The notes beneath the pieces are model-generated. The model saw nothing but the letters and a program-made list of their open reading frames with translations. It did no database searches and had not been told where the DNA came from. This document shows positions 51,303-59,978 of a stretch of DNA of 64,000 nucleotides, one piece after another (positions within the stretch are counted from its first letter, which is position 1; the number at the start of each line of letters is the position of its first letter). Position numbers and translations under genes: made by a program. The DNA is from Dyadobacter sp. (lineage in GTDB: Bacteria; Bacteroidota; Bacteroidia; Cytophagales; Spirosomataceae), in NCBI RefSeq assembly GCF_017744695.1, contig NZ_JAGIAS010000002.1, forward strand, positions 930,001 to 994,000, read 5' to 3'.

Positions 51303-52470
51303 CGACGAAATAAACGATCGGTTGCGAAGGGCGCTTACCGATAAATTCAGCAATACCAAAGAGCAGCCTGATCCCAAACTGGCAAATATCGTCCTGAATT
51401 CGATTCATCGCAGGACAGGAAGCACTATGCCTTACCGCATCGCATTGACGACTGTTTTGGTGCTTCTTACCACAATGCGCCCTGAGAGATATACTGTTCC
51501 TTCGCGAAGCAATCCTCAAACACTGCATGCAACTCGCCCGACAAGTACGCAAGAAACCACCTATTCAACTGAAATAGACAGCATTACCCACGCATCAATA
51601 AACCCTCCTCTTTCCATTGAAGAAAATAATGCAGTCGCACAAAATCGGGATATATTCGAACAAAAAAGCATTGCATTACCTCCTGATGAAGTTGAAACCC
51701 TATCAGAAAGAACACCGGCTTCCGGGACCACTATAAAGCCGGATATCAAGCTGGAAAATCCCGATTTGCTCGATAACTCCGGTTATATTTCTTTCAATAC
51801 ATTACACCTCCCGGTCATACTTGTTCCCAAGGAAAATCATACAACCGAAAAACCGAAAGAAGCCTGGAATTTGCTACTCGAATTCACACCGATGAACACT
51901 TATCAAGTGGTGCGCATTCGAAGCAATCAACCCGTTCAATACCAGAACTTTGAATTCCCGGAAAGTTTCTCTAACAAAAAAATGGCTTATCAAATTCAGG
52001 CCGGTGTCGAGCGGGGCGGATTGCAATTTCATCTCGGCTATGCATTTTCCAGGCAAAATTTTCATTATGAGATTGCCACCAATGAATTTGTATTCGATAA
52101 GCAAAATCAGGTTGTTCGGAAGGGTGTTTCCGAACAGGTCGATAATACCCTCCATTTCGGGAATATCGGTATTTCAAAAGAACTGTCGTTCAATAAAGCA
52201 AAGTTTAACGGATACTTTGTCCGAGTCGGTGCGGATTTGTCCAGGGAATTTACCACCAAACAAAATCTGCTGTGGGGAACCGCTACCTTTGGAAAAGAAA
52301 TTCCACTCGGCACAGGCAGCTTACTGCATGTAGGCCCCTACATCGAATATTCAGTCAACAAAATGCGAAGCAAGGATGCGGGCTTCACGCTTCAACCCTA
52401 CCAAGCCGGAATCTCCATTCAATTCAAATACAGACTTAAACAAAACCGCAAATCTCCATCATTGCCATGA
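51289..52470 (+). CDS. anti-sigma-like protein with putative outer-membrane barrel domain
   Basis: 393 residues, overlapping the sigma gene by 14 bp. The first 45 residues are charged and helical (DDEINDRLRRALTDKFSNTKEQPDPKLANIVLNSIHRR) like small anti-sigma domains. A weak hydrophobic helix (about 47-62, MPYRIALTTVLVLLTT) follows. A low-complexity Ser/Thr/Pro linker runs to about 185. The C-terminal half alternates aromatic strands (LLEFTPMNTYQVVRIRS, YQIQAGVERGGLQFHLGYAF, GPYIEYSVNKM, AGISIQFKYRL) like a small outer-membrane barrel. It may link the sigma factor to an outer-membrane event; that is inference. Confidence 0.65.
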   Translation: MKLPDDEINDRLRRALTDKFSNTKEQPDPKLANIVLNSIHRRTGSTMPYRIALTTVLVLLTTMRPERYTVPSRSNPQTLHATRPTSTQETTYSTEIDSITHASINPPLSIEENNAVAQNRDIFEQKSIALPPDEVETLSERTPASGTTIKPDIKLENPDLLDNSGYISFNTLHLPVILVPKENHTTEKPKEAWNLLLEFTPMNTYQVVRIRSNQPVQYQNFEFPESFSNKKMAYQIQAGVERGGLQFHLGYAFSRQNFHYEIATNEFVFDKQNQVVRKGVSEQVDNTLHFGNIGISKELSFNKAKFNGYFVRVGADLSREFTTKQNLLWGTATFGKEIPLGTGSLLHVGPYIEYSVNKMRSKDAGFTLQPYQAGISIQFKYRLKQNRKSPSLP

Positions 52471-53467
52471 AAAAAACATTGTATTTCGGCCTGTTCCTGT
52501 TGCTTGCCATCTCGTGTAAACATAAAAACGACCCCGGTCCAGCCGAATCATTGCCGGACGACGGCATTAACCCAACCACGGAAACGGAAATATTCGATTC
52601 CATTACGCCCGTTACAGGTACGCTCATCAAAAACATGCGTATCCGTAACTATTATAATCTTTCATCACCTTCCCCCACCTTTGGTGGAGAAGAGCTATTG
52701 CACTACGAGTATGATGATCAGCAGCGGCTTTCCTCGTGTGCGTGGCAAGTTTTGGGAAGCGATGTCAAAGTGAGCATAAAATTTGCTTACGACGCTGGCG
52801 GCGTTCCCAATAAATTACCGTGCGCTATGATTTCCTCGGAGGAGACCGTGCTCCGCTAGAATCGCGGTTAACTGTTGAAAACGATGGCACATTTTTAAAA
52901 ATAGTTCCCCCTGCCAAAAACATCACGTTTTTCCCTCCCATCAATCCGTCGGAAGATGACTACAAATATCTGGCTACGATCAACAAACAGAATGAAATCG
53001 TACAAATGGCCCGATCGAATAGCGGTCTGCTGAGCGGATACTATTCATTTTCTTACGACGCAAAAAGGAATCCAGTGAAAATGGCATTCACGTTTATCAA
53101 TAGAAGTGGCCAGCTGGTTAGGACCGATGACCTGTTAAACATAGAACATACGAAATACGTCCGGTCACCTTTCAATAATCCCATGTTTGGGCTTGCAAAT
53201 GAATTGACGCGGGTTTTTGGTGTGCATCCAGCCCACTGGTTCCGCGAGTTTGGTGTAAACATGCCGGTAAAAGTAGACGTCACTTACCTTAGCCGTGAAG
53301 AAAATCCGTCGAGCCGGTTCGGTTACGTGTACTCGAATATGATCCCGCCACGGAAATTTGATTTTGTGTATCACTACAACACCAAAAAACTACCCACGCT
53401 CATGGTAGCGAAAGAGTCTTACAAAGCTGGTGAGAGCGTCGACTCTGTCCGGTTTGAATACCAATAG
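52467..53467 (+). pseudogene. lipoprotein gene split by a one-base frameshift
   Basis: The first part (52467-52859) starts with a lipoprotein signal (LLLAISCKHK, lipid Cys near 17) and reads through YEYDDQQRLSSCAW and FAYDAGGVPNK. The sequel (52820-53467, opening VRYDFLGGDRAPLESR) continues with YYSFSYDAKRNPVKMAF and ends VRFEYQ. The two frames overlap by 40 bp. Restoring one A in the AATAAATTA run near 52809-52817 gives FAYDAGGVPNKITVRYDFLGG, a smooth protein of about 333 residues with YD-type strand repeats. So this is one gene with a frameshift, real or a sequencing error. Function unknown. Confidence 0.75.
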
Positions 53468-53492
53468 TTGTACGGCGCAGTGAAGTCGATAA

Positions 53493-53532
53493 AAAAAGGT
53501 CTGCAAACCCAAGTATGGTTGCAGACCTTTTT
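53493..53532. terminator. bidirectional terminator
   Basis: AAAAAGGTCTGCAAACC and its mirror GGTTGCAGACCTTTTT form a near-perfect stem with a short loop and A/T tails on both sides. It lies between the frameshifted lipoprotein gene and the small minus-strand gene that follows, and can stop transcription from either side. Confidence 0.9.
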
Positions 53533-53603
53533 ACATATCCAACGCTTTGATAAGGGCATTACGCCCTCTGATGTCGATCCGTTTCAGTTCCGACGGCCCC
53601 TTC

Positions 53604-53732
53604 CTACTTCGCAGGGTGGTCCGTCAATTCGCTCTTCCGCAATTCGAGTACGATCCGGATGCCAATACCGGCAATTGCCACTGCAATGCCAAGCTGGGCC
53701 AGTCCCGCCCACATGCTAATCGTCCATTCCAT
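53604..53732 (-). CDS. small single-span membrane protein (42 residues)
   Basis: An ATG at 53732 opens 42 codons ending with TAG at 53604. The peptide begins MEWTISMWAGLAQLG and has one uninterrupted hydrophobic helix (about 5-29, with a GIAVAIAGIGIRIVLE core), then a charged end (LRKSELTDHPAK). It is tucked behind the terminator at 53493-53532 and reads on the opposite strand from its neighbours. The composition looks like a genuine single-pass protein rather than chance, but there is no homology evidence. The rest of the gap up to 53970 is AT-rich and empty. Confidence 0.5.
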   Translation of the reverse strand: MEWTISMWAGLAQLGIAVAIAGIGIRIVLELRKSELTDHPAK

Positions 53733-53970
53733 TTTTGTATCGATTTGATTTTCAACACAAAATAAAAACGACTAAATAGCGAATTAAAGTGTTATCAATT
53801 AACCGGTTATCAAATTTAGTAAACGGCAAAATGACACGGATCAGAAAAAAAAATGCCTCCTCCCCATTGCGAAATTTCAATTCTCATTTAACTTTGAAAT
53901 ACAAAGTACTTTTTAACAATAAAAATTCCCGCCAACCACAAAAGCTGATCACCATCTCAATCCATGTTTT

Positions 53971-55212
53971 ATGCGTGAAGAAATCCTGTTGAACCAAGAC
54001 AATGCCCTGCAACTGGAAAAGTTGTATCGGGGCAACAAGCCCGGCTTTAAGGCAGCTTTCAATGCATTGTACCCCGAATTGCGCAACAATCCGCTGGCCG
54101 AAGGATGGTATCAGCGGCTCAATTTCAGTCAGGAAGGAGCGGCCTGGGGTACACCTGCCGAGCGGACCTTTGTGGTAATAGCTTCGCTTCTCGCCGCGCT
54201 GCTGGCCAAGCTGCCCGAGCTCCTTTCCATCGACGAAGCGTTTTATTACCCGCGCAACGTAGGGTTTATCGTCGCCCCGGCATTGATGGCCTATTTTGCC
54301 TGGAAAAACACCGTTTCGTGGAAGGTCCGGGGGACGGCAATCCTGCTGCTGATGGCGTCGGTAGTGTTCATCAACTGGCTGCCCCAGAATGAAAACAGTG
54401 ATACATTGATACTTTCCTGCCTGCACCTGCCGCTCTGGCTGTGGTCGCTGCTGGGCGCGGCATACAGTGGCGGAAAGTGGAAAAACGGTGCGAGCTGGCT
54501 GGAATTCCTGCGCTACACGGGCGAGCTTATCGTAATGTCGGGGCTTCTGGTGCTCGCAGGCGGCCTCACCACAGCCCTTACCATCAACCTCTTCGGGCTG
54601 ATCGGCTGGGACGTTCAATGGGTTTTTTCAAAATACATTGTCATATGCGGGCTGGCGGCCGTGCCTATTGTCGCGACGTTCATTACACGGGTGCAGCCCA
54701 CGCTCGTGAACAAAATACCGCCGGTTATCGCGAAGCTGTTCAGCCCGGTAGCGCTAGTGATGCTGGTAGCGTACCTGATAGCTACGCTCATTGCCGGCAA
54801 AAGTCCTTACCACGACCGCGAGTTCCTGGTGTTGTTCAACGGCCTATTGGTTGCTGTGATGGCACTGATCTTCTTTTCGCTGGCCGAAACCGATCAATCC
54901 GGCAGCCGCGCGCAAATTGTGCTGCTTCTCCTGTTATCTGCAGTAACATTGCTCGTCAATTGCATCGCTTTATCGGCCGTTCTGTTCCGCATTTCGGAGT
55001 GGGGCCTCACCCCGAACCGCGCCGCCGTGCTCGGCGCCAATGTGCTGATGCTCGCCCATTTGTTTTATGTGGGGTTAAAACTTTTCGCCGTACTCAGCAA
55101 AAAGTCGGAACTCCGGGCCGTCGGTGCGTCGCTCGGGATATTCCTTCCGCTGTACAGCATATGGAGCGCGGTGGTAATCTTCATTTTCCCACTGATTTTT
55201 GGATTCAAATAG
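53971..55212 (+). CDS. multi-pass membrane protein of unknown function (DUF4153-like)
   Basis: 413 residues. A soluble N-terminal part of about 55 residues (LYRGNKPGFKAAFNALYPELRNNPLAEGWYQRLNF) precedes about ten hydrophobic helices (for example VVIASLLAALLAKL, ILLLMASVVFINWL, LLVLAGGLTTALTINLFGL, PVALVMLVAYLIATLIAG, LLLLLSAVTLLVNCIAL), with a terminal FIFPLIFGF. The layout resembles DUF4153 proteins of Bacteroidota, a family without known function. It is monocistronic, ending at a strong terminator. Not a known transporter family by inspection. Confidence 0.72.
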   Translation: MREEILLNQDNALQLEKLYRGNKPGFKAAFNALYPELRNNPLAEGWYQRLNFSQEGAAWGTPAERTFVVIASLLAALLAKLPELLSIDEAFYYPRNVGFIVAPALMAYFAWKNTVSWKVRGTAILLLMASVVFINWLPQNENSDTLILSCLHLPLWLWSLLGAAYSGGKWKNGASWLEFLRYTGELIVMSGLLVLAGGLTTALTINLFGLIGWDVQWVFSKYIVICGLAAVPIVATFITRVQPTLVNKIPPVIAKLFSPVALVMLVAYLIATLIAGKSPYHDREFLVLFNGLLVAVMALIFFSLAETDQSGSRAQIVLLLLLSAVTLLVNCIALSAVLFRISEWGLTPNRAAVLGANVLMLAHLFYVGLKLFAVLSKKSELRAVGASLGIFLPLYSIWSAVVIFIFPLIFGFK

Positions 55213-55233
55213 AATGTAGTTTTAAACCAACCC

Positions 55234-55265
55234 AAAAAGCTGCCGGATCGCCGGCGGCTTTTTTT
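55234..55265 (+). terminator. Rho-independent terminator
   Basis: AAAAAGCTGCCGG and CCGGCGGCTTTTTTT form a GC-rich stem (one T-G pair) with an ATCG loop and a seven-T tail, 22 bp after the membrane-protein stop. Confidence 0.92.
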
Positions 55266-55280
55266 GGTTTCTCCGCTTAT

Positions 55281-55377
55281 CTGAGAAATTTGCAACTCTT
55301 GCTGTAATCCTTGTACGCCCGGGGCGACGCTAACCTGCCACCTTTGTCATGTTCTTTAACACTAAACAAAAACGACC
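55281..55377 (+). promoter_or_regulatory. SDR promoter region, copy 1 of a duplicated regulatory block
   Basis: The 97 bp before this SDR gene match, at roughly four of five bases, the 96 bp before the SDR gene at 61289-62041. Shared runs include CAACTCTTGCT, TAATCCTTGTACGCCC, CACCTTTGT, ATGTTCTTT and AACGACCATGAACTC. Such conservation in noncoding sequence suggests the same regulator or promoter for both genes. Confidence 0.7.
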
Positions 55378-56118
55378 ATGAACTCACTCGAAAACAAAGT
55401 AGCACTCGTGACCGGCGCGTCAAGAGGAATAGGTGCAGCCGTTGCCTTTCACCTCGCAAAATCAGGCGCCAAAGTCATTGTAAACTACGCCGGCGGGCTG
55501 GAAGCGGCCCAGCAAACGGTAGCAGCTATTCAATCGGCGGGTGGCGAGGCCATTGCCTTGCAGGCCGACGTCAGTAATCCCGGCCAGGTAAAAGATATGT
55601 TCGACGCTGCGATAGCGCATTTTGGCAGAATCGACGTGTTGGTGAATAATGCCGGCATTATGATCACCAAACTGCTCAAAGATACCACCGACGAAGATTT
55701 CACCCGCCAGTTTGAAATAAATGTCCGTGGCACGTTCAACACCCTCCGTGAAGCAGCAACCCGCCTGGCGGAAGGCGGCAGTATCATCAACTTTTCGTCC
55801 AGCACGACGCGCGTCATGATGCCTACCTACGCGACGTACGTGGCTACCAAAGGTGCTGTCGAACAACTCACACGCGTTTTTGCCAAGGAAGTGGGCGCTC
55901 GCGGCATCAATGTCAACGCCGTTCTGCCCGGCCCGACCAATACCGAACTCTTCACCAAAGGCAAACCACAGGAAGTCATCGACCGCCTCGCTTCCCTGAA
56001 TGCATTCAACCGCCTTGGTGAGCCTGAAGACATCGCCAAAACCGTCAGTTTCCTCGCCAGCGACGACGCCAAATGGATCAGCGGGCAAACCATCGGTTTG
56101 AATGGCGGGATGGCGTGA
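55378..56118 (+). CDS. SDR family oxidoreductase (3-oxoacyl-ACP reductase-like)
   Basis: 246 residues, classical SDR size. The cofactor motif is TGASRGIG at 12-19, NNAG near 89-92, and the catalytic Tyr and Lys in YVATK near 156-160. TGASRGIG with a following basic region favours NADP(H). The C-terminus INGGMA-like (TIGLNGGMA) matches the classical family. It is likely cytoplasmic, reducing a keto group; the substrate is unknown. Its N-terminus and promoter block are shared with the gene at 61289-62041, so the two are paralogs under common control. Confidence 0.88.
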   Translation: MNSLENKVALVTGASRGIGAAVAFHLAKSGAKVIVNYAGGLEAAQQTVAAIQSAGGEAIALQADVSNPGQVKDMFDAAIAHFGRIDVLVNNAGIMITKLLKDTTDEDFTRQFEINVRGTFNTLREAATRLAEGGSIINFSSSTTRVMMPTYATYVATKGAVEQLTRVFAKEVGARGINVNAVLPGPTNTELFTKGKPQEVIDRLASLNAFNRLGEPEDIAKTVSFLASDDAKWISGQTIGLNGGMA

Positions 56119-56194
56119 TGCGGCAAAGAGGCTTAGTCAGCAGTTGCCACCCTGGAATTGAGTAAAAGAAGGCAGAACCCGTCTTCAAGGGGTT

Positions 56195-57523
56195 ATGAAA
56201 AAGTCCTGCTTTCTTTTACTTCAACTATTATTCCTTGCAACGGTTGCATTTTCGCAATCTGGCAGATCTTCCACATTCCCCGACGGAAGCAAAATACCGG
56301 GCTGGTTTTCAGATACATCCAAAGTTGATATTAAAAACCGTGGCAAGCGGTTTGTGGTCACGGACCATGGTGTTTCTACGGACAGCAACCTCGTGCAAAC
56401 CTTCGCGATCCAGCGCGTCATCGACCGCGCCAGCGAACAGGGCGGAGGCGTGATCGTGATTCCCGAGGGTACTTTTTTGAGCGGGGCACTGTTTTTTAAA
56501 CCTAAAACACACCTGTATGTTGCGGAAGGTGCTGTATTGAAAGGCTCCGACAAAATTGCCGATTACCCGATGATGCCCTCGCGCATGGAGGGGCAAAACC
56601 TGGATTATTTTCCCGCATTAGTCAATGCCTACGGCGTAAACGGCTTCACAATTTCGGGAAAGGGTGTGATCGACGGCAACGGACTGAACTACTGGAAGGC
56701 ATTCTGGCAACGCCGGAAGGAAAACCCCAACTGTACCAACCTGGAAGTATCGCGACCACGGCTGGTTTTTATCTGGAAAAGCAACGATGTACAGGTACAG
56801 GATGTGACGCTTCAAAATTCCGGCTTCTGGACGAGCCATTATTACCAATGCAACAATATCAAAATCCTGAATGTCAGGATCACCGCACCGCATGAACCGG
56901 TCAAGGCGCCGAGCACCGATGCGATCGACCTGGATGTGTGCAATAATGTGCTTGTTAAAGGTTGCTACCTCGCTGTAAACGACGATGCGATTGCCTTGAA
57001 AGGCGGCAAAGGTCCGTATGCCGACAAAGACCCCAGCAACGGCGCCAACGCCAATATCATCATCGAGGACACCCATTTCGGGTTTTGCCACGCGGCGCTT
57101 ACGTGCGGAAGCGAGGCTATTCACAATAAAAATGTGGTGATGCGCAACTGCCATATCGAAAACGCCATGCGCGTACTCTGGCTGAAAATGCGCCCCGACA
57201 CGCCGCAGAGATACGAGTTTATCAGTGTCGAAAACGTGGATGGTTATGCGTACAGTCTCATTTATGTGAAGCCATGGAAACAATTCTTCGACCTGAAAGG
57301 CCGAAAAGATGTTCCGCTCTCCTACTCGGACCATATCAGCCTGAAAAACATCAAACTGAAATGCGAGGTGTTTTTCGACGTGAGTCCGGGAGAATATGAT
57401 AAACTGTCGAAGTTTAGTTTTGAAAACCTGGATATCACTGCAAAAAACACTGCTTACGATAAATCCGTGGTCAGGGATTTCACGCTCACAAATGTCAGGG
57501 TGAATGAGAAGATGATCCGCTAA
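56195..57523 (+). CDS. glycoside hydrolase family 28, rhamnogalacturonan-type, secreted
   Basis: 442 residues with a signal peptide ending FSQ (about 1-21). The beta-helix has RGKRFVVTDHGV at the start. The GH28 core carries the aspartates in STDAIDLDVCNN and NDDAIALKGGKG, a histidine loop (FGFCHAALTCGSEA) and RVLWLKMRPDT. These differ from the polygalacturonase consensus in the way typical of rhamnogalacturonan- or exo-type GH28. It differs clearly from the GH28 at 18518. It follows the SDR gene by 76 bp and converges with a two-component gene pair. It likely trims pectic chains outside or in the periplasm. Confidence 0.9.
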   Translation: MKKSCFLLLQLLFLATVAFSQSGRSSTFPDGSKIPGWFSDTSKVDIKNRGKRFVVTDHGVSTDSNLVQTFAIQRVIDRASEQGGGVIVIPEGTFLSGALFFKPKTHLYVAEGAVLKGSDKIADYPMMPSRMEGQNLDYFPALVNAYGVNGFTISGKGVIDGNGLNYWKAFWQRRKENPNCTNLEVSRPRLVFIWKSNDVQVQDVTLQNSGFWTSHYYQCNNIKILNVRITAPHEPVKAPSTDAIDLDVCNNVLVKGCYLAVNDDAIALKGGKGPYADKDPSNGANANIIIEDTHFGFCHAALTCGSEAIHNKNVVMRNCHIENAMRVLWLKMRPDTPQRYEFISVENVDGYAYSLIYVKPWKQFFDLKGRKDVPLSYSDHISLKNIKLKCEVFFDVSPGEYDKLSKFSFENLDITAKNTAYDKSVVRDFTLTNVRVNEKMIR

Positions 57524-57538
57524 TGCTTTTTGTGGCGT

Positions 57539-57940
57539 TCACGCCCCGAGGTATCGGCAGGCAAGCTGATAAAACTCGGCGACAAAGGCATCATAGGCAA
57601 TGAAAATGTCGGGCTTGGCGATAAAATCCTTCGCACCCGCCCGGATGCACTTGTCGCGCGTGGTCGCTACGGACGACGTAGAAGTCGCGAATACGGCAAT
57701 GTCCGGGTAGGTCACTTTGAGCTCGTCGATTATATCATAACCGTTTTTGCCGGGCATGTTCAGGTCCGAAAGGACCAGTTCAGGAAGCTCGCGCGGCGAA
57801 CCGTGGAGCCACTCTGTAAGCTGATCGCCGTTCCCGAATTCACCAAGGATTTCAAATTCCCCGGAAGCTCTGAACGCCTCCGACATAAAGAAGCGCTCGT
57901 CTTCATCATTTTCTACAATGGCTAGCCTGAATGTTCTCAT
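57539..57940 (-). CDS. single-domain response regulator
   Basis: 133 residues, one receiver domain only. The acidic pair is at 11-13 (ENDED), phospho-acceptor Asp59 in LVLSDLNMPGKNGYD, the conserved Ser/Thr in FATSTSS and the lysine in FIAKPDIF. Without an output domain it probably acts by protein contact, as CheY-like partners do. It starts 9 bp after the stop of the histidine kinase gene, so the pair form one operon with phosphate passing from kinase to this receiver. Confidence 0.9.
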   Translation of the reverse strand: MRTFRLAIVENDEDERFFMSEAFRASGEFEILGEFGNGDQLTEWLHGSPRELPELVLSDLNMPGKNGYDIIDELKVTYPDIAVFATSTSSVATTRDKCIRAGAKDFIAKPDIFIAYDAFVAEFYQLACRYLGA

Positions 57941-57949
57941 ATCCGGAGC

Positions 57950-59449
57950 TCAGATCTTAGGTAACATAATATGAAAGCTGGCGCCCTTACCGTGCGTCGA
58001 TTCGGCCCAGATAGAACCCTTGTGCCGCTCCACGACCTTTTTGCATACGGCCAGGCCGACCCCGTTACCCGGGTATTGATGCGCAAAATGCAGCCTCCTG
58101 AAAATTTCGAATATTTTTTCCAGATTTTCAGGAGAAATACCGATACCATTGTCCTCCACGACGAACCGTACGCTGTCATTTTCCATCCAGGACTTCACCG
58201 CCACCTCCGGCCTGCTTCCGTTCGTAAATTTCAACGCATTAGCCAGGAGGTTCTGAAAAAGCTGCACAAGCTGGACACGATCGCCGTAGATAAATGGCAC
58301 GTCGTTATCCACGTGGATCTGAGCGCCCGATTGTTCAATGGCGTTATTCAGGTTCTGAACAGCTTCACTGATCACTTCTTCGACGTTCAGCTTCTGCCTT
58401 TGCAGCCCTACTTTGCTTAATTGCGTATAATGCAGCAGGTTATCGATCAGGTCGTGCATGCGCCGCGCTGCAAGAATGCCTTTCCCGATATCCGGTTTCA
58501 GAAGATCAAATTTTTGCTGATCAAGGTGGCGGTCCATGAGGTGCAAAAAGCTCCGCACGGTTCGTACCGGCTCCTTCAGATCATGCGAAACAATGGCCGT
58601 AAACTGTTCCAACTCACGGTTCAGTAACGATAGTTCGCTATTCGCAACCGATAGCTCCGCGGCCAGTTGCCTGTACCGGTCGGAACTCTCCCGCAATGCC
58701 TGCTCGGCCATTTTTCGCTCGGTGAGGTCACGGGTTACTTTTGAAAAGCCGCTGAGGCGCCCCTCGGAATCGTAAACCGCGGTAATAACGATATTCGCCC
58801 AGAAACGGCTGCCGTCTTTGCGCAGCCGCCAACCTTCCTCTTCATATTTACCTGTCGATCTCGCCACTTTCAATTCCCAGGCGGGCTTGCCGCTGAGTAT
58901 ATCTTCTTCCGGGTAAAAAATGGCAAAATATTTTCCAATTACATCCTCGGCGTTATAACCCTTGATACGCCGGGCGCCTTCGTTCCAGCTGATGATACGG
59001 CCCTTTGTGTCCAGCATAAATATCCCGTAATCTCTCACCTGCTCCACCAGGGAACGGTAGCGCTCTTCGCTTTCGAGCAGCTGGAACTGCATGATTTTTT
59101 GTTCGGTAATATCCCGCAGCAATATGCAGTAACCGACAGGTCGCTCCGACTCATCGAAAATGGGGGAATAGGAAGTTTCTGCCCAATATCTGGTGCGGTC
59201 TTTCCTCAGCTTCCACCCCTCTGCCACAAATTTTTTATTTTTCAGGGTCTGGTCCAACTCATACCGGTATTGAATAGGATCGTTCTGACCGTCGCCGATA
59301 GCGCAAAACGGCTTCGCCTTTATTTCTGCGATGTCGTAGCCTGTGATAGCGATGGCCGCTGCATTGCAAGCCGTTATGTTGCCCGCTTCGTCCAGCAGAA
59401 AAACGCCTTCTGCAAGGTTGCGGAGAATCAGGTCGCTATTCAAATGCAT
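57950..59449 (-). CDS. PAS-domain sensor histidine kinase, cytoplasmic
   Basis: 499 residues with no membrane segment. Two PAS domains (about 5-120 and 128-250, each ending in a D-I/L-T-E-x-K linker: LLRDITEQKIM, VTRDLTERKMA) are joined to a coiled segment and HisKA (phospho-His in VSHDLKEPVR near 284). The ATP-binding domain covers about 385-499, with LLANALKF, VEDNGIGI and GNGVGLAVCKKV. The kinase class is close to bacteriophytochrome-type kinases. It senses a soluble or redox cue through PAS and acts on the single-domain regulator that follows. Confidence 0.9.
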   Translation of the reverse strand: MHLNSDLILRNLAEGVFLLDEAGNITACNAAAIAITGYDIAEIKAKPFCAIGDGQNDPIQYRYELDQTLKNKKFVAEGWKLRKDRTRYWAETSYSPIFDESERPVGYCILLRDITEQKIMQFQLLESEERYRSLVEQVRDYGIFMLDTKGRIISWNEGARRIKGYNAEDVIGKYFAIFYPEEDILSGKPAWELKVARSTGKYEEEGWRLRKDGSRFWANIVITAVYDSEGRLSGFSKVTRDLTERKMAEQALRESSDRYRQLAAELSVANSELSLLNRELEQFTAIVSHDLKEPVRTVRSFLHLMDRHLDQQKFDLLKPDIGKGILAARRMHDLIDNLLHYTQLSKVGLQRQKLNVEEVISEAVQNLNNAIEQSGAQIHVDNDVPFIYGDRVQLVQLFQNLLANALKFTNGSRPEVAVKSWMENDSVRFVVEDNGIGISPENLEKIFEIFRRLHFAHQYPGNGVGLAVCKKVVERHKGSIWAESTHGKGASFHIMLPKI

Positions 59450-59653
59450 GTATGGGTAAGGTATAAATCAATTTGGCAAAGAATGCAGCAAATTCCGTGC
59501 CAAAAATTCGGGCGTGCCGGAACCAGGCCAGCAATTGACCGGTTGCCCGCTACCGATCTAGCCTGCCGCCATGATAAACGCCGGGATTACCCAGCTCATT
59601 AAACGTCGCCGCGAGATTACCGCGGTTAGCCGAATAGATGGCCGTAAGTCTTG

Positions 59654-59752
59654 CTAATGTTCCCCTTCGCAATCGTCTTCGTCGTCGCCGGCATCATCAG
59701 ACGGGCCGGAGAAAAATGCCGCTTTGTCGCTTTGAAAAACCATCACCTTCAT
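59654..59752 (-). CDS. possible small acidic protein (32 residues)
   Basis: An ATG at 59752 opens 32 codons ending at 59654. The last third is acidic (DDAGDDEDDCEGEH). No ribosome site stands out, and low-complexity acidic codons can arise by chance. The remaining bases of the 529 bp gap (59450-59978) between the kinase and the Hsp70-like gene show no other gene. Weak candidate, listed for completeness. Confidence 0.25.
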   Translation of the reverse strand: MKVMVFQSDKAAFFSGPSDDAGDDEDDCEGEH

Positions 59753-59978
59753 TTTTGCAGGATTTAAATGAAGGGTTTCCACTAATGCCGCACCAGGCGA
59801 GCCACTCCGTAGCGACTACCTGATATTAAGCCGTTTATACCATTCCCGTATTTACCAAAATGATAGGTTTTTCTCAAAAGGAAAGCGTTTCAGGCACCGG
59901 CTGCTGCACATTGTTTTCCTATTGAATTTGCATTGCCGGGCAAATAATGAGAAATTGCGCCCCCAATTTTCCAAAACA

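Noticed and set aside
52820..53467. Separate GTG-started gene downstream of the truncated lipoprotein
   Set aside because: It lacks an export signal and continues the repeat pattern of the preceding frame, so a frameshifted single gene fits better.
59638..59823. Short plus-strand open frame in the kinase-chaperone gap
   Set aside because: Low-complexity and without a start context; the opposite strand gives an equally weak acidic peptide, listed at low confidence.
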